Positions 8,085 through 17,785 of a stretch of DNA of 64,000 bases are shown here, one piece after another. Both the position numbers and the translations under genes were made by a program. The notes beneath the pieces are model-generated. The model was not told the DNA's origin. It saw only the letters and a list, made by a program, of their open reading frames with translations, and ran no database searches. Numbering within the stretch: the first letter of the stretch is position 1; every line of letters begins with the position of its first letter. This DNA is from Trebonia sp963734665 (GTDB lineage: Bacteria > Actinomycetota > Actinomycetes > Streptosporangiales > Streptosporangiaceae), in assembly GCA_963734665.1 (NCBI GenBank), contig CAVTIR010000011.1, forward strand, positions 310,001-374,000, read 5' to 3'.

Positions 8085-8702
8085 GTGGGGAGACTGCGGG
8101 AGATCGCGGCGCCGTTCGTGGCCGGCGCCCCGGCGGGGGCGCGGGTCCGGACCCGGCTGCGGGTCTCGCCGGGGGACGCGGCGGTGCTGCGGGCCGTGGG
8201 TTCGCACCTGGGGTCGTTGGCGGGGCGTGACCTGGCGGCCCGGTGCGCAGAGGGCCGGCTGGACGCGAAGGGCCGCGCGGTGTCGCGGCGGGAGCGGAAG
8301 CGGGCACTGACCGCCGGGTCGTCGTCGCGGTGGGCGGGCGCGATCACCCGCGTCAGCGAGGACCAGTGGCAGCTCGCCGACTGGAACCTGCGCGCGGAGC
8401 GCGCCAGCCTGCGGTCGCGGGTCCGGCGGATCGGGGCACGAGCCGGCGTCCCGGCGGGCGGGAAGGCCGGGCGAGTACGCGGGTACGCGACCCCCGCCGA
8501 GCGGCACGCCAAGACCATCCGCCTCCGGGCGCTGACGGGCCGGCTGGCCCGGGTGGAGCGGCGGCTGGAGTCCGGGCGGGTTGCGGTGACGCGGGGCGGG
8601 CGGGACCTGCTGCGCAAGCGCCTGAACCTGGCCGCCGCCGGCCGCACGGAAGCCGGGTGGCGGCAGGAGTGGGAGGCCGCGCGGCTTTTCCTGACCGCCG
8701 AC
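8085..8702 (+). pseudogene. tnpB: 5' half of an IS605-type tnpB gene
   Basis: 206 codons in an open frame: a basic N-terminal domain with RVRTRLRVSPGDAAVLRAVG and long Arg-rich helices, as in actinobacterial TnpB-related proteins. The frame is cut after FLTAD by the Tn554-like element and resumes in register at 14473 (GESGKRWGNE). Joining the two halves across one copy of the 6-bp flank restores the frame. The IS left end should lie at about 7950-8080 but I cannot place it. Confidence 0.75.
8697..8702 (+). repeat. Left 6-bp flanking repeat GCCGAC
   Basis: GCCGAC here is repeated at 14467-14472, immediately outside the two ends of the inserted element. It marks the target or crossover core. 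Confidence 0.8.
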
Positions 8703-8949
8703 TTTACCGACTGGGAAGTCAGAATTATTCCCCTGACCAGCTGCTATACGTAGCTTACATGTCAGCGACGCTTGCTGCATGATTTCCCGGTGATTCGGCG
8801 TGTTGATTTCGTCGGCGAGGACGTGATCGCGGATATTCGCCGGTTCCGGCGGCGCTCCCGCTGTCCGCGCCGGTGACGGTGTTCACGAGGAGTCCTGCGG
8901 CCGGCGGGCTGAGGGCATCGCGCCGACGAGAGGCGGGCGCGGGGCTAGG

Positions 8950-9330
8950 GGGTGTTTAGGAAGTGAGTGGTCGGGCCATTCCGCGATGGCGGCGACCCGG
9001 GGGCCTCGTAGCGGACGGCGACGGCGCGGTTGCGCTTGAGGTGGCTGCCTGCTCGCCCGCCGCCCTCAGTACCAGCAACCCATATCACCGTGAGATAACC
9101 CGCGCCGCCTGGGCTAGTCACTGTGGTGAGCAGTTCCGCGTATTCGGGCGTCTGCAGCAGGCCGGGAATGAGACCCTGACTGGAACGTCCGGATGAAGGC
9201 GGCCCTCGCCTCGTAAACCGACGAACTCCAGGTAGCCGGGCCACCACGCGCGCTCGCGCGCCCCGCGGTTCAGGGGCCTGGAGGCGTTCACGCTGGCTCT
9301 CCGAGGAGATCTCGCGAATGGCGTATGAGT
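8950..9330 (-). pseudogene. Decayed XRE/DUF5753-type regulator with a possible DUF397 tail
   Basis: Reading right to left, one frame has AWWPGYLEFVGL and another continues with GLIPGLLQTPEYAELL, the hallmark of DUF5753 regulators, so a frameshift separates them. A following stretch (NRAVAVRYEAPGS) weakly recalls DUF397 proteins, usual neighbours of DUF5753 genes. Boundaries are approximate. Cargo relic of the transposon. Confidence 0.6.
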
Positions 9331-9489
9331 ATGGCACTCGTTTTTGGCACTTGCCAACTGCACCTGCTCGATGCACCATGAAATCAGAAGGCAGTAAGCA
9401 TCCTCAAGCGACCCCGCCGGGACATGCGGGGTCAGTGGGCTTTGCGCTGCCGGCAGCTTCGCGGTAGCCGATGGTTGGTGAACGCGAAA

Positions 9490-9536
9490 GGGCCTCCTGC
9501 CTGGGACTTCACGGGACCCTATCCGGCAGGAGGCCC
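9490..9536 (-). terminator. Hairpin terminator of the 41-residue ORF
   Basis: GGGCCTCCTGCC (9490-9501) pairs perfectly with GGCAGGAGGCCC (9525-9536), starting 8 bp after the small ORF stop. Read on the minus strand the stem is followed by TTTCG. Confidence 0.7.
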
Positions 9537-9544
9537 TCGGTCCG

Positions 9545-9670
9545 TTAGCGGACTCCGTGGAGCGAGAGGATTAGCCTGGCCGCTTCGGCAGCGAGCTTGC
9601 AGACGATTCCTACTATCCGCTCGACATCATCCCAGTTCGGACGCTGGAATCGGTGGCGGCGTTTCTTCAT
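9545..9670 (-). CDS. 41-residue transposon-borne small protein
   Basis: ATG 9670 is preceded by AGGAG (a few nt upstream). The peptide starts MKKRRHRFQRPNWDDVERIV and continues as an amphipathic helix (KLAAEAARLILSLHG). It has its own downstream hairpin and an upstream palindrome, so it looks like a complete transcription unit inside the transposon. It could be DNA-binding or membrane-associated. No family recognised. Confidence 0.55.
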   Translation of the reverse strand: MKKRRHRFQRPNWDDVERIVGIVCKLAAEAARLILSLHGVR

Positions 9671-9702
9671 CTCCTGTTTCCCCCTTCCCGCCTGCCCGCT
9701 AA

Positions 9703-9719
9703 GAGACCACAGTGGTCTC
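9703..9719. promoter_or_regulatory. Palindromic operator-like site
   Basis: GAGACCAC-A-GTGGTCTC, a perfect 8-bp inverted repeat 33 bp upstream of the 41-residue ORF start. The rest of 9720-10009 shows no gene; it probably holds promoter sequence. Confidence 0.45.
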
Positions 9720-10009
9720 CCGGGACCGGGGCGGCAATCCGGCCGCGGCGCGGATAGCCGAGGGGAAGCAGCAAGGCGCAGAGGCGCCGGCTACGTCTTC
9801 CTAAATCAAGTAGACACATGCCATCGGCAAAAGACAAGGGAAACTTTCTGCCGGGCGCGGCCAAGGCCTCACACCCAGTCTCCACCAAGAAGAACGCTAG
9901 CAGGACACGCGAGGGGAGGGAGTGTTCGGCGAACGGTGGATCTGCCTTTTGCGGTGACCGGCGGATGCACGCTGAACTGCGGCGACGGACTTTATACCGC
10001 AGCCGGCGC

Positions 10010-10564
10010 CTATTCCGGCGGGGCGATCTGGGCTTCGAGGTCGGCGATGCGCTTGTCGTGGAAGCGGAGGTTCTCCCGGGCGGCCCTGAGTTTCTCCTCG
10101 AGGGTGCGGTTGCCGGCGGTGAGCGTGCGGACCCGCTGCTTGAGCGTGGCGTTCTCGGTGGTGATCCGCTGGATGGCTTCCTCGGTCCATTCGGACTGCA
10201 GGTCTCTGACCTGGCCGAGGAGTTCGCCAATGCGGGCTCTCTGCACGAGGATCTCGGCGTGGGCGGCCTTGAGCGCGTCCTCGGCGTTCAGTGCCCGTTC
10301 GCGCCAGGTGGCCTCGCGCTCGTCGTCCTGGGCGTCGAGGATCCGGGTGCGCTGTTCGCCGACCTGGGCGATCGCGTCGGCAACGGCAGCCCTGGCCTCT
10401 GGGTTGCCGTAGAGGAAGGTGCGGGACACGTCCGCCCGCCGGCTGACCGCGGCGACGCTGACCTGGGTTTTCTCCCGGCGCAGCCGGGTGATCGCGTCGC
10501 GGACGCGGCTGAGAGCGGCCTCGGTGCCGCGCCTGCGGGCGGCCAGTGCCGCTTCGGTGCTCAC
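10010..10564 (-). CDS. DUF6262 / TnpC-like transposon protein
   Basis: 184 residues: an N-terminal helix-turn-helix (VSVAAVSRRADVSRTFLYGN, about residues 35-54) followed by a long coiled coil of Arg/Glu/Leu-rich heptads to the end. This matches proteins encoded third in Tn554-type elements, thought to influence target or orientation choice. Its ATG overlaps the upstream recombinase stop by 4 bp. Confidence 0.8.
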   Translation of the reverse strand: MSTEAALAARRRGTEAALSRVRDAITRLRREKTQVSVAAVSRRADVSRTFLYGNPEARAAVADAIAQVGEQRTRILDAQDDEREATWRERALNAEDALKAAHAEILVQRARIGELLGQVRDLQSEWTEEAIQRITTENATLKQRVRTLTAGNRTLEEKLRAARENLRFHDKRIADLEAQIAPPE

Positions 10565-13168
10565 GTGCTTTCCCCCTGTTCCCCGCCGTCTTGCTCATCG
10601 CCGCCGCCGGCTGCGGCGAGGTCGGACGCGCGGAAGGCGGTGCTCCAGACGCGGTGGAAGTAGTCCTGGGGCTTGCGCATGTCCAGCGCGAGCGCGTCAT
10701 CGAGGAGCCCGAGCCCGGCGAGGGCCTTCTCCAGGCCGTCGATCGCGCGGGCGGTCGGCTCGAAGTACGCGTGCAGGTAGTCCGCGGTCGCGTCGTCGGG
10801 CGCGCCCTCGGCGAGCTGCCGCCACTGCTCGCGCTTGCGCCGCCAGTAGAGCAGGTCGGCGCCGGACAGCACGAACTTGCCGCAGTTGTGGCAGTCGAGA
10901 TTCCACGGGCAGGCGCCGCCGTCGACGACGGGCTGGAAGGTGCAGAACCCGCCCTCGGCCGGGGTGCTGCGCCGTGACAGGTCGATCGCGAGGGCCTGGG
11001 CCTGCGCGCGGGTGAGCGGCGCGGCTTCGCCGGCGAGCAGCTCGCCGGGGCTGGAGGTGCCGGGCCCGGCGACCCAGACCTGCTGCAGGACGTCTTCGAG
11101 GTCGGACTGGGCCAGGTGGATGTAGTGCTCGGTCATCGCTTCGGAGACGTGGCCGAGGTAACGGCGGACGTGGCTCAGGCTCGCGCCGGCCCGCAGCAGG
11201 CTGGTGGCCAGGGAGTGCCGGGCCTGGTGAGGCACCCACCTGCCGATGTCGAGCTCGTCGAGCCATGCGCTGAAGCCGTAGCGGAACCACGTGTAGCTGA
11301 TCGCCTTGCGGCAGTCGCGGTTGCTCCGGAGGTTCGTCGGGAACAGCGCCATCCGCTCGCGCTCGGCGGCGGTGGGCTGGCGGTTGTTCCGCTCCTGGAA
11401 CAGGGTCAGGGTCTTGCGCTGGCGGGCTTCCAGCAGCCGCCAGGTCCGCTCCGGGATGCGCAGCGCCTCGTCGTAGTTGCCGACCTTGGTCTGGTCGTGC
11501 CAGAGCATGGGCAGCCCGCCGTAGCGGCCCAGGCAGTCCAGGCGCAGGTCCACGACCTCGCCGCAGCGGCGGCCGGTGACGATGATCGTCTCCCAGATGT
11601 CCCGCATGCCGTGGTCGCGGCGGTCGTGGTCCCGGGCCAGCTTCGCCAGGTTGCCGTCGTCGGCCAGCGCGCGGGCGGCCTCGTCGGTGAACGGGGGCCG
11701 TGCCCGGCGGGGCGTTCTCTCCGCGCCGGGCATCGCGGTCATGAAGCCGCGGTCCAGGCCGAGCCGTTCGGCTTCACCGGACTCCAGGGCCTCGCGCAGG
11801 AGCCGCCGGGTGCCGCGGAAGACGGCCTGCCGGGTCCCGGCCGTGACGATCGATATCCCGCCGCCGCGGCCCCGGGCGGCCAGCGACGCCAGCCCGTCCC
11901 GCTCGCGCTGCCGCTGGTCGGCGGCGAACTCGTGCATGTGCCCGGCGGCCAGCGCCCGCGGGTCGTGGCCGCCGCCGGGAGCCCGCAGCTCGAGGAACGC
12001 GCTCAGCTCCAGGCCGGCTCGCCGGATGTTGTCGGATGAGTGCCCGCTGCGCGGGCAGCCCGCGGACCGCAGGATGCCGGCGAGGTGGTCCCGAGACCAG
12101 GTCGCGCAGCCACCGCTGGGAGATCCCGGCCAGGTCGATGCGCCCGGAGTGATTCCTGAACTTCTGCCCGAAGTGCCCGGTGAGGATATAGCCGTCATCT
12201 CGGGTCTGCTCCGGCGTGACGTAGAGGCGCCCGAGGGCGTCGGCTATCTGGCGGGCGATGCTCGCGCCTTCCGGTCCGGCCGCCCTGCGCAGGCCCGGGT
12301 CGTCGGGGTCCGCTTCGGTCAGGGAGCCCAGCCCGCGGCCGCGGACGTAGTCCGCCAGCCGCTGCAGCCCGGACGGTCTCCACCGGCCGGGCTGGCCGGC
12401 CGCGTGCCAGGCCATGCCCCACTGGATCTCGGCGCGGGCGAGCGGGTGCAGGCCCCGGAGGTTGACCTGCGGGGCCCGGGGCACCGGGGCGGAGGTGGCG
12501 CACCACCGGCGGAACGCCGGCTCGTCGGTGAACGTGACGGGAACGGACAGGCCGGCCCGCTCCATCTGGTTTCCGCGGAACGGCGGCAGCGCCGCGCCGC
12601 CCGGGTTGCGCTCCTTCCGGTAGCGCATCTCGTGCCGGGAGCACAGTCCCAGCGGCGTGAACGCCATTTCCGGGCAGGCCCGCACGACGCAGCCGCCGTA
12701 TCCGGGAACCGGTTCCTGCTCCTCCAGCCACCCGCTGAAGTCGATGATGCCGGGGCCGTGCTCGCGCTGATGACGGTACCAGCGGTTCTGATGGTAGAAA
12801 CACAGCCGCCGGGCCAGGTGGAACGCCGGCCGGTCCGGGCATATCCGGCAGGACGGCTGCTCCTGCGTGCCCTCGCACGCGCCGAGCAGCGGGGCCTCCC
12901 GGAGGAAGACGGCCCGCGTCCCGCCGTTCCGGCGCTGCTCCTGCCACAGGTCCTCGTGAGGGCCGCACAGGTCATTGGGGTTCGCTATGGCGCGCTCGCA
13001 CCCGGCCGCCAGGCAGTCCCAGCGGTAGACGGGATGCCCGGCGGGGATCGTGATGATGTCGCCGCGGAACAGCGGGTCGAACGACGGGGCGCTGATCAGC
13101 GCGGTCAGGATCTCCAGCCGGTCCCGGCCCTCGCGGGCATCCGGCTGCGGCAGCAGCGCGAGCGTCAC
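10561..13168 (-). pseudogene. Large tyrosine recombinase (TnpB of Tn554 type), frameshifted
   Basis: Two frames together span about 869 codons. The N-terminal part (start 13168) has several Cys/His pairs (GCERAI, CGPHEDLW, CRICPD) suggesting zinc binding. The C-terminal part (to 10561) has the tyrosine recombinase core: Arg in TGRRCGEV, HQARHSLAT and YIHL, followed by a Cys-containing tail (CPWNLDCHNCGKF). The shift lies near the CCC run at 12090-12092, where one surplus base breaks the frame. Overlaps of 4 bp join it to both neighbours. True mutation, sequencing error or recoding are all possible. Confidence 0.8.
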
Positions 13169-14343
13169 CGGCCCTCGCCCCAGACCGCGCGCAGGGCGGC
13201 GTCGAACGCCGGGTCGTGCACGTCAACGTGACCGTAGACCTCATCGACCATCGCGGCCGACGCCCACCCGCCGGCGTCCCGCGCGATCAGCAGGTTCCCG
13301 CCCGAGGCACCGAGAACCGCCGAGGTAAAGGAATGACGGAATGCATGGGGCTTCACAGGCCCCAGGCCCGCGCGTATCCCGGCGCGGGCGAGCATCCGGC
13401 GGGCGCCGACCGGGGCCAGCGGCTGCCCCGCGGACGGGCCGTGCAGCTGGACCAGCAGCATCCCGTGCCCGGATCCCCGCGGGTACTCGGCCGTCATGTA
13501 GTCGAAATAGGCGTGCACCATCGCGGGACTGACCCGCTTGACCAGCCCGCCCGTGACCGTGCCACCCTCGATCGTCCACGGGTGCTTGGTCTTGGCCTCC
13601 GCCCCGTTCGGGTTCCCCGGCCGGTGGCACACGTGCAGGTGCGGATATCGGCACTCCCCGCAGGCCGCGTCCTGGCGCAAGTGCAGGTCTACCAGGTGCA
13701 GCCCGCACAGCTCGCCGATCCGCAGCCCGCCGTCGGCCAGCCAGGACACGACCAGCCGGTCCCTCGCCGAGTTCACCGAGCCGGTCACCGACTCCCGGGC
13801 GCCGTCCGCGAGCATCTTCGGATGCCGGCGATGCCGGCCTTTCGGGGCCAGCGGGTTCGCCGGCATTTCCGTCTTCACGTGCCCCAGCAGCGACCGCCGC
13901 CGGTCCGCCCGCGTCGGCAGCCGCGTCCGGCCGAGCGCCCCGCCTAGCTCCGTGTTGACGCCGAGGGACGACTGATGCAGGTAGAAGCCCTTCAGGCAGG
14001 CCGCCGCCGTCGACAGCGCCGCCCGGCCGTAGGGACGCTTGCCTGCCCGCCACGGCTCGCCCAGCGGCATCCAGACGTCGGCTCCGACGACGCCCATGTA
14101 ACGCTCGAGATCCCGCAGCCGGACATCGCCGAACGACAGGCACTCACGGTCGAGCCACCGAAGATGATCGACCAGGTAATACGCGTACGTCTTCTGCGTG
14201 CCCGAGCTGTCGTGGACGCGCAGGAACCGGTCGGCCTCCTCGTGGACCACGCCCTCGGGCCACACGATCGTCCACGACCGCAGCCCGTTCCTCCGGTCGA
14301 GCCGCTGGACCCGCAGGTCCCCGACGACCACCCGCCGTGTCAT
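13165..14343 (-). CDS. Tyrosine recombinase (TnpA of Tn554 type)
   Basis: 392 residues. A SAM-like N-terminal DNA-binding domain is followed by a catalytic domain with Arg in GGLRIGELCGL, the HAFRHSFTS box, GGWASAAMV and the nucleophile Tyr in DEVYGHVDVHDP. A small Cys cluster (CGECRYPHLHVC) sits mid-protein. First gene of the element; ATG 14343 lies 123 bp from the right end. Probably active in its own right. Confidence 0.88.
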   Translation of the reverse strand: MTRRVVVGDLRVQRLDRRNGLRSWTIVWPEGVVHEEADRFLRVHDSSGTQKTYAYYLVDHLRWLDRECLSFGDVRLRDLERYMGVVGADVWMPLGEPWRAGKRPYGRAALSTAAACLKGFYLHQSSLGVNTELGGALGRTRLPTRADRRRSLLGHVKTEMPANPLAPKGRHRRHPKMLADGARESVTGSVNSARDRLVVSWLADGGLRIGELCGLHLVDLHLRQDAACGECRYPHLHVCHRPGNPNGAEAKTKHPWTIEGGTVTGGLVKRVSPAMVHAYFDYMTAEYPRGSGHGMLLVQLHGPSAGQPLAPVGARRMLARAGIRAGLGPVKPHAFRHSFTSAVLGASGGNLLIARDAGGWASAAMVDEVYGHVDVHDPAFDAALRAVWGEGR

Positions 14344-14388
14344 CCATCCTCCTGTGCCGACCCCTCACACGGACGACGCCCCGGACCA

Positions 14389-14466
14389 GGTCGGTAAAGG
14401 AGTCTAGGACGCCCGGCAGCCAGGCCCAGGAGAACGACACGAACACTCAGAAGAGCGGTCGGTAAA
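14389..14466. repeat. Repeated GGTCGGTAAAG motif at the right transposon end
   Basis: GGTCGGTAAAG occurs at 14389-14399 and again at the very end (14458-14467), 69 bp apart. The mirror of the terminal part opens the left end at 8703. Probable recombinase binding sites. Confidence 0.6.
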
Positions 14467-15620
14467 GCCGACGGCGAGTCCGGCAAGCGGTGGGGGAACG
14501 AGACGATCCGGTTCAACCCCGACGAGGGATGGCTGGAGGTCAAGCTCCCCGCCCCGCTCGCCCGTCTGGCGAACCGGCCGCACGGCCGGTACCGGCTGTC
14601 GTGCCCGGTCGCGTTCTCCTACCGGGGCGACGAGGTCGCCGCCCAGGCCGCGACCGGCGCCGTCCGCTAGACATCAGCCTGGACCCGGTGTCCGCCGGGT
14701 GGTACCTGGACGCCAGCTGGAAGGTACCCGCTAGGCCCGCGCCTGCGCTGGGGGAACTGCGGCGGTTCCCGGTCATCTCCGTCGACCTTAACGCCGGCCA
14801 CCTGGCCGTCGCCGTCGTCGCGCCCGACGGGAACGTCCTCGGCGTCCCGTTCACGGTGCCGCTGGACCTGGCCGGGCTGCCCGCTCCCACGCGGGACGGG
14901 CGGCTCCGCGCCGCCATCAGCGCCCTTATCGCCACCGCGACAGAGCACGGGGCGCGGGCCATCGTGATCGAGGACCTCGACTTCACCGCGGCCAGGGCCG
15001 AAGGCCGTGAACACCACGGGAACCGGCCGTCACGCGGGAAGCGGGGCCGGGCGTTCCGCCGCATGGTCTCCGGCATCCCGACCGGGAAGTTCCGCGACCG
15101 GCTGACCCAGATGACCGCCAACGCCGGCCTGCACGTCATCGTCGCAGACCCCGCGTACAGCTCGCGGTGGGGGGCCGAGCACTGGCTCGCCCCGCTGCGC
15201 GAGCACCACCCGAAGGCGACCGGGCACCACGCGGCAGCGCTGGTGCTCGGGCGACGCGAACTCGGTCACCGGGCCAGGCGCCGCGCGAACGGGAACCGTG
15301 CCGCCCCGGAGGACGCGGCACGGCCAGCCCCGGCGCGACCCCGGACCAAACCGGCGGCAGGGCCCGCACCCAGGAAACCCGCCACCCCACGAGGCCCCCG
15401 GCAGCCACCCGGCACCAAGACCGGCCGACCTCACCGGACCACAGCGGGCCACCAGGCGACTCAAGACCGTACGGGGCCGCCGGACAGCCAGGACTATCTC
15501 CTGCTATCCCGATTAGGAACGGTGCGTTCAGGTGACTCCGTTAGAGCCGGCTGTCCCAGCGATCGTAGTAGGGGCGCACGCCGAAGAGCTTCGCCAGTGC
15601 CCACAGCGGTGGGAGCATGA
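14467..15620 (+). pseudogene. tnpB: 3' half of the IS605-type tnpB gene, also frameshifted
   Basis: It begins with the second GCCGAC copy and resumes the tnpB frame until TAG 14668; one missing base there shifts it, and the adjacent frame carries on with LDISLDPVSAGWYLD. RuvC-type motifs follow: VISVDLNAGHLAVAV (first Asp) and AIVIEDLDF (Glu). The third position reads GHHAAALVLGRR, where an Asp would be expected. The end at 15620 is the frame stop; the natural end is probably earlier, because the tail runs antisense into the cupin gene. Non-functional. Confidence 0.75.
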
Positions 15621-16125
15621 GGTTCTGCGCCCAGATCGGCGGGGACGTGACCCGGCTCTCGTGGCGGAAGTGCCAGAATGTGGCGCCGAGTTGGAGCGGG
15701 TTTCTGGGTGCGCCCCTGGGCGTGGTCTTGCCGTCGGCGACCAGGCCCGCGAAGGCTTCATGTAGTTCCTTGGCGTGCAGAGCTGGGCGGAGTTCGACCA
15801 CGCCCTCGATCTCGCCTGGTCCGGGGTTTCCCTCGGAGTGGGGGACGCCGGCCGGGACGACGATGGTCTCGGTCGCCTTGACTACGCGTTCCTCGCCGTT
15901 GACGGTGAAGTGGGCTTCGCCGACCAGGATGGTGAAGGTCTCCTCCTGGCACGGGTGAACGTGCTCGGTAAGGATGCCGCCGGGCACGCTGCGCCAGTTG
16001 AAGCGGACGAGCTGTCCGTGGTTGTCCGCACCGATGGCGGTGTACTCGATCCATTCACCGGTGGCGGGGTTAAAGAAGGGCCGGAAGCCGGTCGCGTTGG
16101 TGTCTGCCTTATCCATGGTCATCAT
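15541..16125 (-). CDS. Cupin-domain protein
   Basis: 194 residues with a single cupin barrel: motif 1 GGILTEHVHPCQEETFTILVG region (about residues 49-69) and motif 2 VVPAGVPHSEGNPG (about 90-103) supply the metal-binding His/Glu residues. The C-terminus has a hydrophobic segment (NLMLPPLWALAKLFGV). Third gene of an operon with a membrane protein and an epimerase-like enzyme (4-bp overlap). Function unknown; possibly an isomerase or sensor. Confidence 0.82.
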   Translation of the reverse strand: MMTMDKADTNATGFRPFFNPATGEWIEYTAIGADNHGQLVRFNWRSVPGGILTEHVHPCQEETFTILVGEAHFTVNGEERVVKATETIVVPAGVPHSEGNPGPGEIEGVVELRPALHAKELHEAFAGLVADGKTTPRGAPRNPLQLGATFWHFRHESRVTSPPIWAQNLMLPPLWALAKLFGVRPYYDRWDSRL

Positions 16126-16838
16126 GCCTTCGTGCTGGTCCGGGCCGGATCCAGCGAGCGAGAACGCCGTATGGACGTGAGGTCATGGAAGCCGGCCGCA
16201 GCGGTGCCAAGGAGCACGATGCCCGCGGCGATGCCTGTTGTCACGGCGAGCGTCGATCCCGACATCGTGGCGACCAGGATGACCGGCCCGGCGGTCAGTA
16301 CCCAGCCGACGACCCGGTAGCGGGGAATGTGGACCAGGTGGTCGAGATACAGCAGCAGCGGCCCGATCGTGATCACGATGGACGGCAGGACCCAGTTGGA
16401 GCGGCCGGCGGCTATGACGATGACCGGCAGCACGAACGCTGCCACGAGCTCGAGGACGGTGGCGATAGTCACCGACCGCTCGATCCGCCTGGCCTCCGCT
16501 CCGGCCGGCCGAGGGGCGGTGCCCGCCGTTGCCCTGATGGCGTAAATGAACACGCCGATTACGACGATGCCGGACACGGTGAGCAGTAGATCTCCGGTGC
16601 GGCCGCCGATGGCCAGGCTCGCGCGCGTCAGCCAGAAAGCGGCGAAGGCCGCCTGGATCAGGCCGCCGATGCGCCGCACCCGCCTCGACCACGCCGCGGC
16701 CGGGGTCAGATCGGCGGGATGGGCCGCCTCCGGCTTGGTTACAGTGGCGGCCGGCTGGGTCGTCACCGCGGCCCGCCGGGTTGTGCTGGCCGTGGGCTGG
16801 GTTGTCATCGCCCTGACGGCCTCCGGTCTGGTTGTCAT
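16122..16838 (-). CDS. Multi-pass membrane protein of unknown function
   Basis: 238 residues. A Thr/Ala-rich, probably disordered N-terminus (about 45 residues with repeated MTTQP/VTTQP units) precedes about six membrane segments, e.g. LLLTVSGIVVIGVFIYAI and VLELVAAFVLPVIVIAAG. Cytosolic or secreted enzyme domains are absent. Coupled by 4-bp overlaps to the epimerase upstream and the cupin downstream. An alternative Met at residue 11 would shorten the tail. Confidence 0.7.
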   Translation of the reverse strand: MTTRPEAVRAMTTQPTASTTRRAAVTTQPAATVTKPEAAHPADLTPAAAWSRRVRRIGGLIQAAFAAFWLTRASLAIGGRTGDLLLTVSGIVVIGVFIYAIRATAGTAPRPAGAEARRIERSVTIATVLELVAAFVLPVIVIAAGRSNWVLPSIVITIGPLLLYLDHLVHIPRYRVVGWVLTAGPVILVATMSGSTLAVTTGIAAGIVLLGTAAAGFHDLTSIRRSRSLDPARTSTKA

Positions 16839-17785
16839 GGCGTGCTCGGCCGGGTGCGGTACCAGGCGACGGTCGCGGCAACGGCCACAGCCAGCGGTGT
16901 GCCGGCCGGCCCGAAAGCGGCCTCGTATTTGCTGGTCTCCATGACGAATGGCTGGTCGAACTGGTAGGCGGTTTCGGCGAGCCCCCGCAGCATGGGGTTG
17001 ACCAGTCCCAGGGCGCGCAGGGCCAGCTTAGGTACCGACCGGACAGCGACGGGATGGCCGACCTGGACGGCGACCAGGTCCAGGAGGGCCCGGGTGGTAA
17101 CGGTCTGCGGGCCGGGCAGGTGCCAGACCTGGCCGACGGCGCGAGGGTCGGTGCCCAGGGTGGCCAAGCCGGCGGCGATGTCGGGAACGTAACTGTAGGT
17201 ATGCGGCAGGTCTGGGTTGCCTATGAAGTCGGCGCGCCGGCCGCGCAGGGCGTTGCCGAAGACTCGCTCGCCAAGTGTCGATCCCTGGGTTACGCCAGCG
17301 CCGAAGAAGTCCGAGGCCCGCCCGATAGCGACGCGGACCCGGCCGGCCTCGGCAGCGGCCAGCAGCTCGGCGGTCATGGCGGCCCGGGTGCGGCCCTTCA
17401 CGGTCGTCGCGGCGAGCGGCAGGTCCTCGGTCATCGGCCTGGTCCCGGTCGGGCCGTAGCCGTACAGGTTCTCCAGGCTCACCAGCAGCGCGCCGTTGGC
17501 TTCGGCCGCGGCCAGTACGCCCCGCTGCAACGGCGGGAAGCGTTCTGGCCACTGATCGTAAGGGGCGTTGAGGCACTGGTAAATCACCGACGCGCCCTTA
17601 GCGGCGCCGGCCGCGGCTTCGGGGTCGGTGACGTCCGCGGCCCGCCAGTCGACGCCGTCGGCTAGCGCACGCGGCCGGTTCCGTGACACCGCCCGGGCCG
17701 CTATACCCATCGCGCCAAGATGGGCGGCCAGGGCACTTCCCACCTGACCCGTCCCGAACACAACGTGCAGCCGTTCCTCACCCAT
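16835..17785 (-). CDS. NAD-dependent epimerase/dehydratase family protein (extended SDR)
   Basis: 316 residues. The N-terminal Rossmann motif is VVFGTGQVGSALAAHL, followed by DWRAADVTDPEAA and a variant active-site region SLENLYGYGPTG, where Tyr in the YGYGP stretch replaces the classical YxxxK arrangement seen in epimerases. It is the first gene of a three-gene operon (epimerase, membrane protein, cupin). The substrate cannot be predicted. Confidence 0.85.
   Translation of the reverse strand: MGEERLHVVFGTGQVGSALAAHLGAMGIAARAVSRNRPRALADGVDWRAADVTDPEAAAGAAKGASVIYQCLNAPYDQWPERFPPLQRGVLAAAEANGALLVSLENLYGYGPTGTRPMTEDLPLAATTVKGRTRAAMTAELLAAAEAGRVRVAIGRASDFFGAGVTQGSTLGERVFGNALRGRRADFIGNPDLPHTYSYVPDIAAGLATLGTDPRAVGQVWHLPGPQTVTTRALLDLVAVQVGHPVAVRSVPKLALRALGLVNPMLRGLAETAYQFDQPFVMETSKYEAAFGPAGTPLAVAVAATVAWYRTRPSTP

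Larger units (their letters stand above)
8703..14466 (-). mobile_element. Tn554-like transposon, 5,764 bp
   Basis: It starts TTTACCGACTGGG and ends CGGTCGGTAAA, an inverted terminal match (TTTACCGAC), with GCCGAC on both sides. It encodes a set of two tyrosine recombinases and a DUF6262/TnpC-like protein in 4-bp-overlapping order, the arrangement of Tn554-family elements. Removing it and one flank copy restores a continuous tnpB reading frame, which independently proves the boundaries. Cargo near the left end: a decayed DUF5753-type gene and a 41-residue ORF. One recombinase gene is frameshifted, so the element may be immobile. Confidence 0.88.

Noticed and set aside
9597..10663. Two overlapping plus-strand frames of 270-280 codons over the DUF6262 gene
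   Set aside because: Opposite strand has a coiled-coil and HTH protein with operon overlaps; these frames are shadows.
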